Below are positions 1 through 6,469 of a stretch of DNA of 20,769 bases, in pieces. Origin of the DNA: Bacillota bacterium (GTDB taxonomy: Bacteria > Bacillota > Clostridia > Christensenellales > Aristaeellaceae). Where the stretch lies: the NCBI GenBank assembly GCA_023435435.1, contig JAEYRW010000080.1:1-20769 (forward strand). Direction: 5' to 3'. Each line of letters opens with the position of its first letter. Position 1 is the first letter of the stretch. A model generated the notes under the pieces. The model had not been told where the DNA came from, did not search any database, and worked only from the letters and a program-made list of their open reading frames with translations. A program made the translations under genes and the position numbers.

Positions 1-1404
1 CCCCCCGCGCGTCCGGCGCCGCACGCCCCGCGCCGGCGCGGGCGCCCCGTCCGCCAGGGTTCCGAGCCGCCGCATCTCCCGGACGTACAGCACGGTCACC
101 GCGATGAGCGAGAGTCCGTCCGATACCGGGTTCGCGTACAGAACGCCCATGAGCCCGAATTGCCGCGGCAGGATGAGCAGCGCTGGAATGAGGAAGATGC
201 CGTTTCGCAAAAGCGACACCAGAGTCGCCACGTCCGGACGCCCGATGGCCGAGAAGTACATGGACACGAGCATCTGGTAGCCGGTGAAGATGAGGAGGGG
301 CTTGGCGGCGCGCATGGCCATCGACCCGAACGCCAGAAGCTCCTGTTCCGATCCGCCGAACAGCGGGAGGACGAGTCGGGGCGCGATCATGGCCGGCAGA
401 TAGACGAGGAGGGTGATCCCAAACGTCATCGCCTGCGCGAGGAACGACGCGCTTTTGACCCGGGCGTATTGACGGCTCCCGTAATTGAAGCTGATGATGG
501 GGGACGCGGCCAGGTTGATGCCCGCCCCCAGAAAGACCACGAGCTGGTCGACCATGATCACCAGAGACATGCCCGCGATGGCGGTCTCGAGGTTTGGCCC
601 GCCATAGGCCTTCAGCGACCGGTTGACGATGAGGTTGGTGGTGAACCCCAGCGCCTGAAAGATGGAAGGCGCGACGCCGCTTTTCGAGATGAGCAGCATT
701 TCGGAAAACCGGACGACCCCGAATCCCTGCCAGCTGAGCGCGCTGGATTTTTTGAGGAAATATGCCGCGCTGAACACCGCGCCCGCCGTCTGCCCCGTCA
801 CCGTTGCGATGGCCGCGCCCCGGATGCCCCACTGAAGCCGCGCCACCAGCCAGTAGCCCACGATCAGGTTGAGAACCGCGCCGATCATGTTGGCGACGAG
901 GGAGTAGCGCGCGTTCCCCTCCGCGCGGATTACCGACGCGAGCCCGACGTTGAGCATGTTGGGAATCTGGCCGATGGCGAGAATGCGCAGGTACTGAACC
1001 GCCAGGGGATACATGGCCGTTGCGGTGGAAGCGCCGCACATGCGCACAAGCGTTCCGGTCAGCGACAGAAACAGGATGGTGAGGGAGCCGCCCATGAGCG
1101 CGATCTGGCAGATGATGTTGGTGAAGATGGCGTTGGCCCGCGCCCAGTCGCGCCGCCCCATATTGAGGGCGAGCAGCGCCGCGCCGCCGATGGTGATAAA
1201 CAGCGAAAGTCCCGCGATGATGTTGTTGACCGGGCTTAGGACGCCCACCGCCGCCAGCGCGTCCGTTCCCGTAAAATCCCCGAGCAGCTTCCGGTTGATG
1301 GCGGTATAGAAGAAGGTGGTCATCGAGCTGACGAGACCCGGCAGCGCCATTCTGACCATCAGGGGGAAGAGGGGATCCCTGCCCATCCGTTCCGCTCGCT
1401 CCAA
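1..1404 (-). CDS. MATE-family multidrug/cation exporter, 3' end cut by window edge
   Basis: This is an inner-membrane antiporter of the MATE family, which normally exports drugs or metabolites in exchange for Na+ or H+. Reading the minus strand gives a hydrophobic protein open to the window edge. It begins with the family-like stretch RMGRDPLFPLMVRMALPG, continues with a TDALAAVGVLSPV segment typical of the first helices, and ends with LMGVLYANPVSDGLSLI, typical of the last helices, then a basic tail. About 468 residues are present, so only the extreme C-terminus is missing. I chose the TTG at 1404 because AAGGGGG lies 8 bases upstream and family members usually have a few residues before the MGxxP motif; ATG at 1386 is the alternative. 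It starts 18 bases after the stop of the upstream dehydrogenase gene, so the two are probably co-transcribed. The substrate cannot be predicted. Confidence 0.9.
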   Translation of the reverse strand, partial: MERAERMGRDPLFPLMVRMALPGLVSSMTTFFYTAINRKLLGDFTGTDALAAVGVLSPVNNIIAGLSLFITIGGAALLALNMGRRDWARANAIFTNIICQIALMGGSLTILFLSLTGTLVRMCGASTATAMYPLAVQYLRILAIGQIPNMLNVGLASVIRAEGNARYSLVANMIGAVLNLIVGYWLVARLQWGIRGAAIATVTGQTAGAVFSAAYFLKKSSALSWQGFGVVRFSEMLLISKSGVAPSIFQALGFTTNLIVNRSLKAYGGPNLETAIAGMSLVIMVDQLVVFLGAGINLAASPIISFNYGSRQYARVKSASFLAQAMTFGITLLVYLPAMIAPRLVLPLFGGSEQELLAFGSMAMRAAKPLLIFTGYQMLVSMYFSAIGRPDVATLVSLLRNGIFLIPALLILPRQFGLMGVLYANPVSDGLSLIAVTVLYVREMRRLGTLADGAPAPARGVRRRTRGG

Positions 1405-1422
1405 GTGGAAAGCCCCCTTGTT

Positions 1423-2418
1423 TTAGTTGACTACGCTTGTGGGATGGCCTTCCATCCAGTTGCGGAAATTTTCAGCTGCGAGCCGGACGGCCCGGTACCG
1501 CGCTTCCGCCGGCGCCCACGCAATGTGGGGGGTGATGCGGGTGTTTTCGATGTCCATGAGCGGGCTTCGCTCGGCAAGCGGTTCGCCCGTGAGGACGTCC
1601 AGCCCCGCGAAATAGATCTTGCCGCTTTTGAGGGCCTCCATGAGCGCCTCCTCGTCGATGAGCCCGCCGCGCGCGGTGTTCAGGAGGATCACGCCTTCCT
1701 TCATCTTGGCGATGGCGTTTTTGTCGATCATCTTGGCGCTCTCGGGGGACATGGGCACGTGGACGGAAATGACGTCGCTTCGGGAAAGCAGTTCGTCCAG
1801 GGAAACCTGCTCGATGAAGTCGTATTCCGGCCCGACCTTTTTGGTGCGGCTGGTGGCGATGACCTTCATCCCGAAGCCCGCGGCCATGCGCGCGGCCCAA
1901 AGCCCGATGGAGCCGAGGCCCAGAACGCCGAACGTCTTTTCGTAGAGCTCGATCTGGCGGGTGAGCGCCTTGTAGGTGGGCGGCGCCCCGCCTTCCCAGC
2001 CGTCAAATTTGTAGTAACGGTCGTGGGCCGAGACGTCGTGGCAGATGTCCAGCAGAAGCGCCATGGCGTACTGGGCGATGGTCACGTCGCCGTACACGGT
2101 GTTGGTGATGGTGAGCCCGTGCCGCCGGGTCATTTCCCTGTCGAAGTGGCCGAAGCCATGGGCGAATGTGGATATGTATTTGAGGTTTGGGTGCCGGTTC
2201 AGGAATTCCTCGCTGATCGCCCCGTCCTGAATCCACATGCCCAGGACCGCGTCCGCGTCCCCGACGATTTCGTCCAGCGTCTCCGGGGTAAAGTTCCGGT
2301 GAAACGCAACGCTGTCCAAAAGGCCCATTTGGCGGAATTCCTTCTCCCACAGTTCCATCAACTGCTCGTAGGTGGGAACGCTCCCCGGCGTTCGTCTCTG
2401 AATCACGACAACCTTCAT
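1423..2418 (-). CDS. D-isomer-specific 2-hydroxyacid dehydrogenase (NAD-dependent)
   Basis: This is a cytoplasmic oxidoreductase interconverting a D-2-hydroxyacid and its 2-keto acid with NAD(H). The 331 residues are a usual length for the family. The Rossmann motif GLGSIG is at about 167-172. The catalytic triad is visible as Arg250 (NTARGG), Glu279 (LDVLTGEP) and His298 (ITPHIAWAP). The N-terminal substrate-binding half is less conserved and does not reveal the substrate; phosphoglycerate, lactate, glyoxylate or hydroxypyruvate are all possible. The ATG at 2418 has GAGGG five bases upstream. The gene lies 81 bases after the P-II gene and directly before the MATE exporter, so a three-gene transcription unit is likely. 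It is the first of two hydroxyacid-related functions in the window, the other being the LarA homologue, but it is on the opposite strand and nothing shows they work together. Confidence 0.9.
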   Translation of the reverse strand: MKVVVIQRRTPGSVPTYEQLMELWEKEFRQMGLLDSVAFHRNFTPETLDEIVGDADAVLGMWIQDGAISEEFLNRHPNLKYISTFAHGFGHFDREMTRRHGLTITNTVYGDVTIAQYAMALLLDICHDVSAHDRYYKFDGWEGGAPPTYKALTRQIELYEKTFGVLGLGSIGLWAARMAAGFGMKVIATSRTKKVGPEYDFIEQVSLDELLSRSDVISVHVPMSPESAKMIDKNAIAKMKEGVILLNTARGGLIDEEALMEALKSGKIYFAGLDVLTGEPLAERSPLMDIENTRITPHIAWAPAEARYRAVRLAAENFRNWMEGHPTSVVN

Positions 2419-2499
2419 TCAATCCCTCAATTCCTTAAAATAAAAGGCAGCCGAGGCGCTCCTTCGCGGCCCCGCTGTCTCCATTAACAGCCTGTATGT

Positions 2500-2838
2500 T
2501 TATAACGCGGCTTCGCCCCGTTCGCAGGTCCGAATCCGAACGATATCGGGAATCTCCTCCAAAAAGATCTTCCCATCGCCGATGTTTCCGGTGGACATCT
2601 TCCCTGTGATGAGCTTGACCAGGACCTCCGCCGTCTCGTCGTCGCAGACGGTTTCGACCTTGGTTTTCATGAGAATGTTGGTGGGCGTCTTGACCCCGCG
2701 GTACACCGTCGTGAACCCTTTTTGATTTCCGTAACCCATGATGTTTGTGATCATCATGCCGTACACCGCGCAGGACTCGAACAGCTGCTTGATGTCGTCG
2801 AACCGCCCTGGGTTGATAATGACGGTGAGTTTTTTCAT
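2500..2838 (-). CDS. P-II family nitrogen-regulatory signal protein, without the uridylylated tyrosine
   Basis: This is a small trimeric signal protein that senses ATP/ADP and 2-oxoglutarate and controls nitrogen-related targets by protein contact. Its 112 residues match GlnB/GlnK exactly. Seen in the sequence: the start MKKLTVIINPGRFDDI, the GYGNQKG segment (Gln39, Lys40), TGNIGDGKIF (Lys90) and VRIRTCERGEAAL (Arg101, Arg103), which are the nucleotide-binding landmarks. The T-loop reads VYRGVKTPTN, so the tyrosine modified in enterobacterial GlnB (position 51) is threonine and GlnD-type uridylylation is not expected. Position 105, usually Gly, is Cys. An in-frame ATG at 2919 would add 27 residues with no family similarity; ATG 2838 gives the normal N-terminus, though the nearest GGGAG is a rather distant 13 bases upstream. 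No ammonium transporter or glutamine synthetase gene is adjacent, so its partner is unknown. Confidence 0.88.
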   Translation of the reverse strand: MKKLTVIINPGRFDDIKQLFESCAVYGMMITNIMGYGNQKGFTTVYRGVKTPTNILMKTKVETVCDDETAEVLVKLITGKMSTGNIGDGKIFLEEIPDIVRIRTCERGEAAL

Positions 2839-2933
2839 ACTTGCAGTTTCACTCCCTTCCGCCCTGAGCACACGGGATGTTGTTTGGAAGAATGAACAAT
2901 CCGGCACCGTGTCCTGCAAATCACATGGATATT

Positions 2934-2961
2934 ATTATGCATGCCTGCCCTGTTTTGTCAA
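2934..2961 (-). promoter_or_regulatory. Predicted promoter of the P-II / dehydrogenase / MATE unit
   Basis: On the minus strand TTGACA (2956-2961) is followed after 16 bases by CATAAT (2934-2939). It points toward the P-II start about 95 bases downstream. The -35 box matches the consensus fully and the -10 box differs at one position. The -35 box lies inside an inverted repeat that could be an operator. Confidence 0.65.
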
Positions 2962-2966
2962 CAGGG
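2948..2966. repeat. Inverted repeat over the -35 box of the P-II promoter
   Basis: Arms CCCTGTT (2948-2954) and AACAGGG (2960-2966) are perfect 7-base complements around a 5-base centre. The repeat covers the -35 element of the minus-strand promoter, where a bound protein would block RNA polymerase. It is not followed by a T run and lies upstream of genes on both strands, so an operator is more likely than a terminator. The regulator is unknown. Confidence 0.5.
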
Positions 2967-3041
2967 TTTTCCGAGAATTTACGAGCGGCGGCGCGTTAAG
3001 AATCTGGGATGGCTCAAATTGCAAAATCACTGAAAACTGCG

Positions 3042-3070
3042 TTGACAACCTTGACGCCATCGGATATGAT
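3042..3070 (+). promoter_or_regulatory. Predicted promoter of the aminotransferase gene
   Basis: TTGACA (3042-3047) and TATGAT (3065-3070) are separated by 17 bases, a near-consensus housekeeping promoter. Transcription would start near 3077 and leave a leader of about 84 bases before the ATG at 3161. The leader has GAAGGAG and a closer AAGG as possible ribosome binding sites. I see no riboswitch or leader peptide in it. This promoter and the opposing one divide the 322-base gap between the P-II and aminotransferase genes. Confidence 0.75.
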
Positions 3071-3160
3071 AGGTGCCATTCAGGAAAACGGGAGCCCGGC
3101 AGGCGCGTTGTGCGAACAATCGCGGCGGGCCGTGGGACGAGAAGGAGTGTATAAGGATAC

Positions 3161-4372
3161 ATGGAGTATGAATTTTCAAACAGAATGCGGACGCTCAGAC
3201 CCTCGGCAATCCGCGAGATCATGAAGATGTTCACCTCCCAGGAAAGCATCATGCTCGCGGGCGGAAACCCCGCGGTGGAATCGTTCCCCATCGAGGAAAT
3301 TAAGAAAATCTCCTCCGAAATCCTCGAGAGCATGGCCCCCGCCATCTTCCAGTACGGCATGACGGAGGGCTTCCCGCCGCTGCGCGCACATGTGGTTTCG
3401 TGGCTTAAAAACCGTTATGGCATCGACAAACCGGGCGACGAGCTCATCATCACATCCGGCTCCCAGCAGGCGGTGGAGCTTACCTGCCGCGCCTTCCTCG
3501 ACGAGGGGGATGCCGTGATCTGCGAAAACCCCAGTTACATGGGCGCGCTCAACATCTTCCGCTCCTACAACGCGAATCTGGTGGGCGTGGACAGCGAGCC
3601 GGACGGCATTTCCATCGCGGGACTTGAAAAGGCCCTCGCAGAGACGCCCAACGTCAAGCTCGTCTATCTCATCCCCAACTTCCAGAACCCGACGGGCATC
3701 ACCATGTCCCTCGCGAAGCGGCGCGCTGCCTACGAAATGTGCGCGGCGCGGGGCGTGGTCATCATCGAGGACAATCCTTACGGCGAGCTGCGCTACCGCG
3801 GCGTGGACCTGCCGACCATCAAGTCCATGGACGAAGCCGGCATCGTGGTCTATTGCGGTTCGTTCTCGAAAATTTTCTCGGCGGGCATCCGCATCGGTTT
3901 CGCGCTGGCGGCTTCGCCCATCGCCCGTCGGATCGTGCTGGGCAAGCAGGTGTCGGACGTCCACTCCAACACCTACGCCCAGGCGCTTCTGGCCAAATAC
4001 TTTGAGGACTACGACATCGACGCGCACATCGAGTTCATCCGCAAGATTTACGCGCGCAAGTCGGCCCTCATGCTCAGGTGCATGGACGAACACCTCTCCG
4101 CCTGTTCCTATCAGGTGCCGGACGGCGGACTGTTCATCTGGTGCGAACTGCCGGGCGGCATGGATTCCATGGATTTCTGCGTACGCGCGGCGAAGCGGTG
4201 CGTTGCGGTGGTGCCGGGTTCCGCCTTTACCGTCGATCCGGACGCGAAGTGCAGCGCCTTCCGCCTCAATTACTCGACGCCCACCGACGAAAAGATCGAG
4301 AAGGGCATCGCCATACTGGGAGAGGTGCTGAAGGAGTGCCTCGCGGAGGAAAAGACGGAAGCAGCCGTGTAA
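3161..4372 (+). CDS. PLP-dependent aminotransferase, fold type I (2-aminoadipate/aromatic transaminase-like)
   Basis: This cytoplasmic enzyme transfers an amino group between an amino acid and a 2-keto acid using pyridoxal phosphate. The 403 residues show the complete class I/II layout. There is an N-terminal AGGNPAVESFP arm and a TSGSQQAVEL cofactor loop near 98-107. NFQNPTG holds Asn176, EDNPYGELRY holds Asp204 and Tyr207, and SFSKIFSAGIRIG holds the Schiff-base Lys237. Near the C-terminus FRLNYS carries the likely carboxylate-binding Arg. The overall pattern resembles the LysN / MocR-type aminotransferase group, whose members use 2-aminoadipate, leucine, aromatic amino acids or kynurenine, so the substrate is not fixed. 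It appears monocistronic: it has its own promoter and is followed by a strong terminator before the convergent repressor gene, so it is probably not part of the inositol operon. Confidence 0.9.
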   Translation: MEYEFSNRMRTLRPSAIREIMKMFTSQESIMLAGGNPAVESFPIEEIKKISSEILESMAPAIFQYGMTEGFPPLRAHVVSWLKNRYGIDKPGDELIITSGSQQAVELTCRAFLDEGDAVICENPSYMGALNIFRSYNANLVGVDSEPDGISIAGLEKALAETPNVKLVYLIPNFQNPTGITMSLAKRRAAYEMCAARGVVIIEDNPYGELRYRGVDLPTIKSMDEAGIVVYCGSFSKIFSAGIRIGFALAASPIARRIVLGKQVSDVHSNTYAQALLAKYFEDYDIDAHIEFIRKIYARKSALMLRCMDEHLSACSYQVPDGGLFIWCELPGGMDSMDFCVRAAKRCVAVVPGSAFTVDPDAKCSAFRLNYSTPTDEKIEKGIAILGEVLKECLAEEKTEAAV

Positions 4373-4387
4373 GCATTCAATCAAAAA

Positions 4388-4426
4388 CCGCCCCCGCTCC
4401 GGACATGGAAGCGGGGGCGGCCCTTT
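4388..4426. terminator. Bidirectional intrinsic terminator between aminotransferase and DeoR genes
   Basis: An 11-base perfect stem, CCGCCCCCGCT (4388-4398) with AGCGGGGGCGG (4410-4420), encloses an 11-base loop. On the plus strand it is followed by CCCTTTTT; on the minus strand it is followed by TTTTTG. It sits between two convergent stop codons and can end both transcripts. Confidence 0.9.
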
Positions 4427-5206
4427 TTATGCGCCTTCGCGCCGCGCGTTCATCGCGCACAGAAGGGCGATGCCCTTGTCCCGAAAGAACTGGATGTACT
4501 CCGCCGGGGGCGCCACGTCCGTCACCACGGCGGAGACGCGTTCAAGGGGGCAGTAGGTGATGAGCGCCTCCTTGCCGAATTTGGTGCGGTCGGCCAGGAG
4601 AACGATCTTTTCGGCGCGCTCGGTGACGGCGCGCTTGATTTCCGCCTCGAAATACGTGGTGTTCGAAAGACCGTGCCGGATGGAGACCCCGGTGGTGGCC
4701 ATGACCGCGATCTTGACCGAGAGCGTTTTCACCGTCTCAAGCGCCGAGAACCCCACGAACGCGCCCAGAGAAGCGTTGTAGATGCCGCCCAGCGAAATGG
4801 TGTTGACTTCCTTGAGGGCGCTCGCCTCGTTGAGGGCCACGAGGGAGTGGGTCACCAGGGTGAGGCCGCGCTTTTGATCGAGGCAGCGGACGATGTTGTA
4901 GGTGGTGGAACCCGAATCGATAAACACCGTCGCGCCGTCGGGGATGACGCTCGCCGCGCATTCGCCGATGGCGCGCTTGGACTGCACATGCATCTGAAAG
5001 CGCCTGGGCATGGGGGTGAGGGAGGGGGGCGTCGAGGCGGCCGCGCCGCCGTACTTCTTCGTCACGTGCCCGCGCGCCTCAAGCTCGTCCAGATCGCGCC
5101 TGAGCGTATTGACGCTCACGCCGAAATGATCCATCAGTTCCTGTATGGTAACTTCCTCATTTTGCAGGATATACTGTTCCATTGCGTTCAGCCGGGCGTC
5201 CTTCAT
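4427..5206 (-). CDS. DeoR-family transcriptional repressor, probable regulator of the inositol operon
   Basis: This is a DNA-binding repressor whose family responds to sugar phosphates or related catabolites; the classical inositol repressor IolR belongs to it. The 259-residue protein has an N-terminal winged helix-turn-helix (about 1-57, including VTIQELMDHFGVSVNTLRRD and a GHVTKKYGGAA wing). A C-terminal DeoR sensor domain follows, with IDSGSTTYNIV and later LLADRTKFGKEAL motifs. ATG 5206 is chosen because GGAGG lies 7 bases upstream and the family start is MKDARLNAMEQYI; an upstream ATG at 5245 lacks this support. It is divergent from the transporter gene, with its own promoter (TTGACG, 18 bases, TATACT) beside the operon promoter, the usual arrangement for a local regulator. 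If the operon really lacks the IolC kinase step, the inducer cannot be the phosphorylated DKG used by classical IolR. Confidence 0.9.
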   Translation of the reverse strand: MKDARLNAMEQYILQNEEVTIQELMDHFGVSVNTLRRDLDELEARGHVTKKYGGAAASTPPSLTPMPRRFQMHVQSKRAIGECAASVIPDGATVFIDSGSTTYNIVRCLDQKRGLTLVTHSLVALNEASALKEVNTISLGGIYNASLGAFVGFSALETVKTLSVKIAVMATTGVSIRHGLSNTTYFEAEIKRAVTERAEKIVLLADRTKFGKEALITYCPLERVSAVVTDVAPPAEYIQFFRDKGIALLCAMNARREGA

Positions 5207-5257
5207 ATTTCCGCCTCCAAGGGGAAATTCTACCGAATTACCCACTCGATTTTATAA

Positions 5258-5287
5258 AGTATACCATAAATGTTGCGTAAGCGTCAA
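5258..5287 (-). promoter_or_regulatory. Predicted promoter of the DeoR repressor gene
   Basis: On the minus strand TTGACG (5282-5287) and TATACT (5258-5263) are separated by 18 bases. It lies about 50 bases upstream of the repressor start and about 70 bases from the -35 box of the divergent operon promoter, so one bound regulator could affect both. Confidence 0.6.
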
Positions 5288-5318
5288 TGTATTTATCATT
5301 TTCTGTTTTTTACATTGC

Positions 5319-5357
5319 ACAAATTTCAGTACAAATTGAGCAAGTTAATCAAAATTC
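5319..5357. repeat. Cluster of short direct repeats upstream of the operon promoter
   Basis: ACAAATTT (5319-5326), ACAAATTG (5331-5338) and a related TCAAAATTC (5349-5357) are arranged in the same direction. The first two are 12 bases apart and the third follows 18 bases later. They lie in the AT-rich region between the two divergent promoters, ending two bases before the operon -35 box. Tandem CAA-containing boxes are typical of DeoR/IolR operators, but these do not match the Bacillus IolR consensus closely. Their role as operator is an inference. Confidence 0.35.
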
Positions 5358-5358
5358 A

Positions 5359-5387
5359 TTGACAAGGATGAAACGCGTCGATATAAT
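5359..5387 (+). promoter_or_regulatory. Consensus promoter of the inositol operon
   Basis: TTGACA (5359-5364), 17 bases, then TATAAT (5382-5387) is a perfect housekeeping promoter. Transcription would begin near 5394 and the first gene starts at 5451. A perfect promoter on a catabolic operon implies control mainly by repression, fitting the divergent DeoR gene. Confidence 0.88.
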
Positions 5388-5398
5388 TGCCTTAACGT

Positions 5399-5411
5399 TG
5401 GCGAAACGCCA
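5399..5411. promoter_or_regulatory. Candidate operator at the transcription start
   Basis: TGGCG (5399-5403) and CGCCA (5407-5411) form a small palindrome around AAA, immediately downstream of the expected start point. The position suits a repressor site, but the arms are short and chance cannot be excluded. Confidence 0.3.
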
Positions 5412-5450
5412 TTGTGAAGGGAAAATCATATTTCAAGGAGGAATCAGGGA

Positions 5451-6374
5451 ATGAAGAAGCTGTTGGCAATCCTCGTCGCCTCGCTGTTGGTCATGGCCAT
5501 GGCCATCCCGATGATGGCGCAGGCGGAGGGCACCTACACCATCGCCGTCAACCTCAAGACGCTTTCGAGCGAGTACTGGCAGAACTGCAAGTCCGGCTGC
5601 GATCAGGCGGGCGAAGAGTTTGGCGTGACGCTGGACGTGCAGGGCCCGGCAGCCGAGACCGAGATCGCCGAACAGGTTGCGCAGATTGAGACGCAGCTTG
5701 CCTCGAATCCCGACGCCATCGTCATCGCGCCCCTGGACGGCGACGCGGTGATCGGCGCCATCGAATCCAGCGGCTACACCGGCATCGTGATCTTCTGCGA
5801 CACCGATTGCGCGTATGAGCTGAAGACGTCCTTCGTGGGCACCTCCAATGAGGAAGCCGCCTACACCGGCGGCGTGTACGGCATCGCCGTCAACGGCGCG
5901 GACACCAAGGCGGTCATCATCTACGGCCAGGAAGGCGACAACACCTCCAACCTCAGGAAGGCCGGCTATGAGCGGGCGCTGACCGAGGCGGGCCTCGAGG
6001 CTGTGGCGGAGCTTTCCGGCAACAACACCACCGACGGCGCGACCAAGGTCATGGAGGACCTGCTGAACGCGTACCCGGACGGCATCAATCTGGTTCTGTG
6101 CATGAACGACGACACCGCCATCGGCGCGCTGAACGCCATCGAGGCGGCGGGCGCCGAGGGCATCACCATCATGGGCTTTGACGGCAACCAGAGCGCCATC
6201 CAGCTCATCACCACGGGTGAAATCACCGCCACCGTCGCCCAGCAGCCGGTTCTCATGGGCTACCTGGCCGTGCAGACCGCGCTCCAGGCCCTGGAAGGCG
6301 AAACGGTCGAGCCCAACGTGGTTGTCGATACCGTCATCATCGACGCTTCCAACGCGGCCGACTACCTCAAGTAA
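5451..6374 (+). CDS. Sugar/inositol ABC transporter, substrate-binding protein
   Basis: This is the extracytoplasmic receptor of a ribose/inositol-type ABC importer (periplasmic binding protein type 1 fold). It has 307 residues. A Sec signal peptide occupies about 1-25: a KK start, a hydrophobic core, then AQA before Glu26. The mature protein starts TYTIAVNLKTLSSEYWQ. It has the family landmarks DAIVIAPLDGDAVIGAIE, GQEGDNTSNLRKAGYERAL, LVLCMNDDTAIGALNAIEAAG and ITIMGFDGNQSAIQLI. There is no lipobox cysteine, so it is not a predicted lipoprotein, unlike most Gram-positive binding proteins. The ATG has AAGGAGG nine bases upstream. It is the first gene of the operon, 95 bases before the ATPase, with a hairpin in between. 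The ligand is probably myo-inositol or a related cyclitol from the iol genes downstream; this is contextual. Confidence 0.92.
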   Translation: MKKLLAILVASLLVMAMAIPMMAQAEGTYTIAVNLKTLSSEYWQNCKSGCDQAGEEFGVTLDVQGPAAETEIAEQVAQIETQLASNPDAIVIAPLDGDAVIGAIESSGYTGIVIFCDTDCAYELKTSFVGTSNEEAAYTGGVYGIAVNGADTKAVIIYGQEGDNTSNLRKAGYERALTEAGLEAVAELSGNNTTDGATKVMEDLLNAYPDGINLVLCMNDDTAIGALNAIEAAGAEGITIMGFDGNQSAIQLITTGEITATVAQQPVLMGYLAVQTALQALEGETVEPNVVVDTVIIDASNAADYLK

Positions 6375-6393
6375 GAGCAATCTGCGATCATGA

Positions 6394-6428
6394 GCGGACG
6401 GTTTGCGGCTGCGTCCCGAATCGTCCGC
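6394..6428 (+). other. Hairpin between binding-protein and ATPase genes
   Basis: GCGGACG (6394-6400) pairs with CGTCCGC (6422-6428) around a 21-base loop; an inner CGTCC offers an alternative shorter loop. It lacks a T tract directly after it, so it is more likely an mRNA-stabilising or partially attenuating element that keeps binding-protein expression above the membrane genes, as in many ABC operons. Confidence 0.4.
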
Positions 6429-6469
6429 ACCTTTCGTAAACGGACAAAAAAACGAGATGAGGTGACTGG

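Noticed and set aside
160..1239. A 359-codon plus-strand frame at the left end
   Set aside because: Its product is rich in Arg, Asp, Glu and His with no fold signature. The minus strand here encodes the MATE exporter, recognisable along its whole length.
3161..4372. Aminotransferase as a member of the inositol operon
   Set aside because: It has its own promoter and a strong bidirectional terminator, and the repressor gene lies between it and the operon on the other strand.
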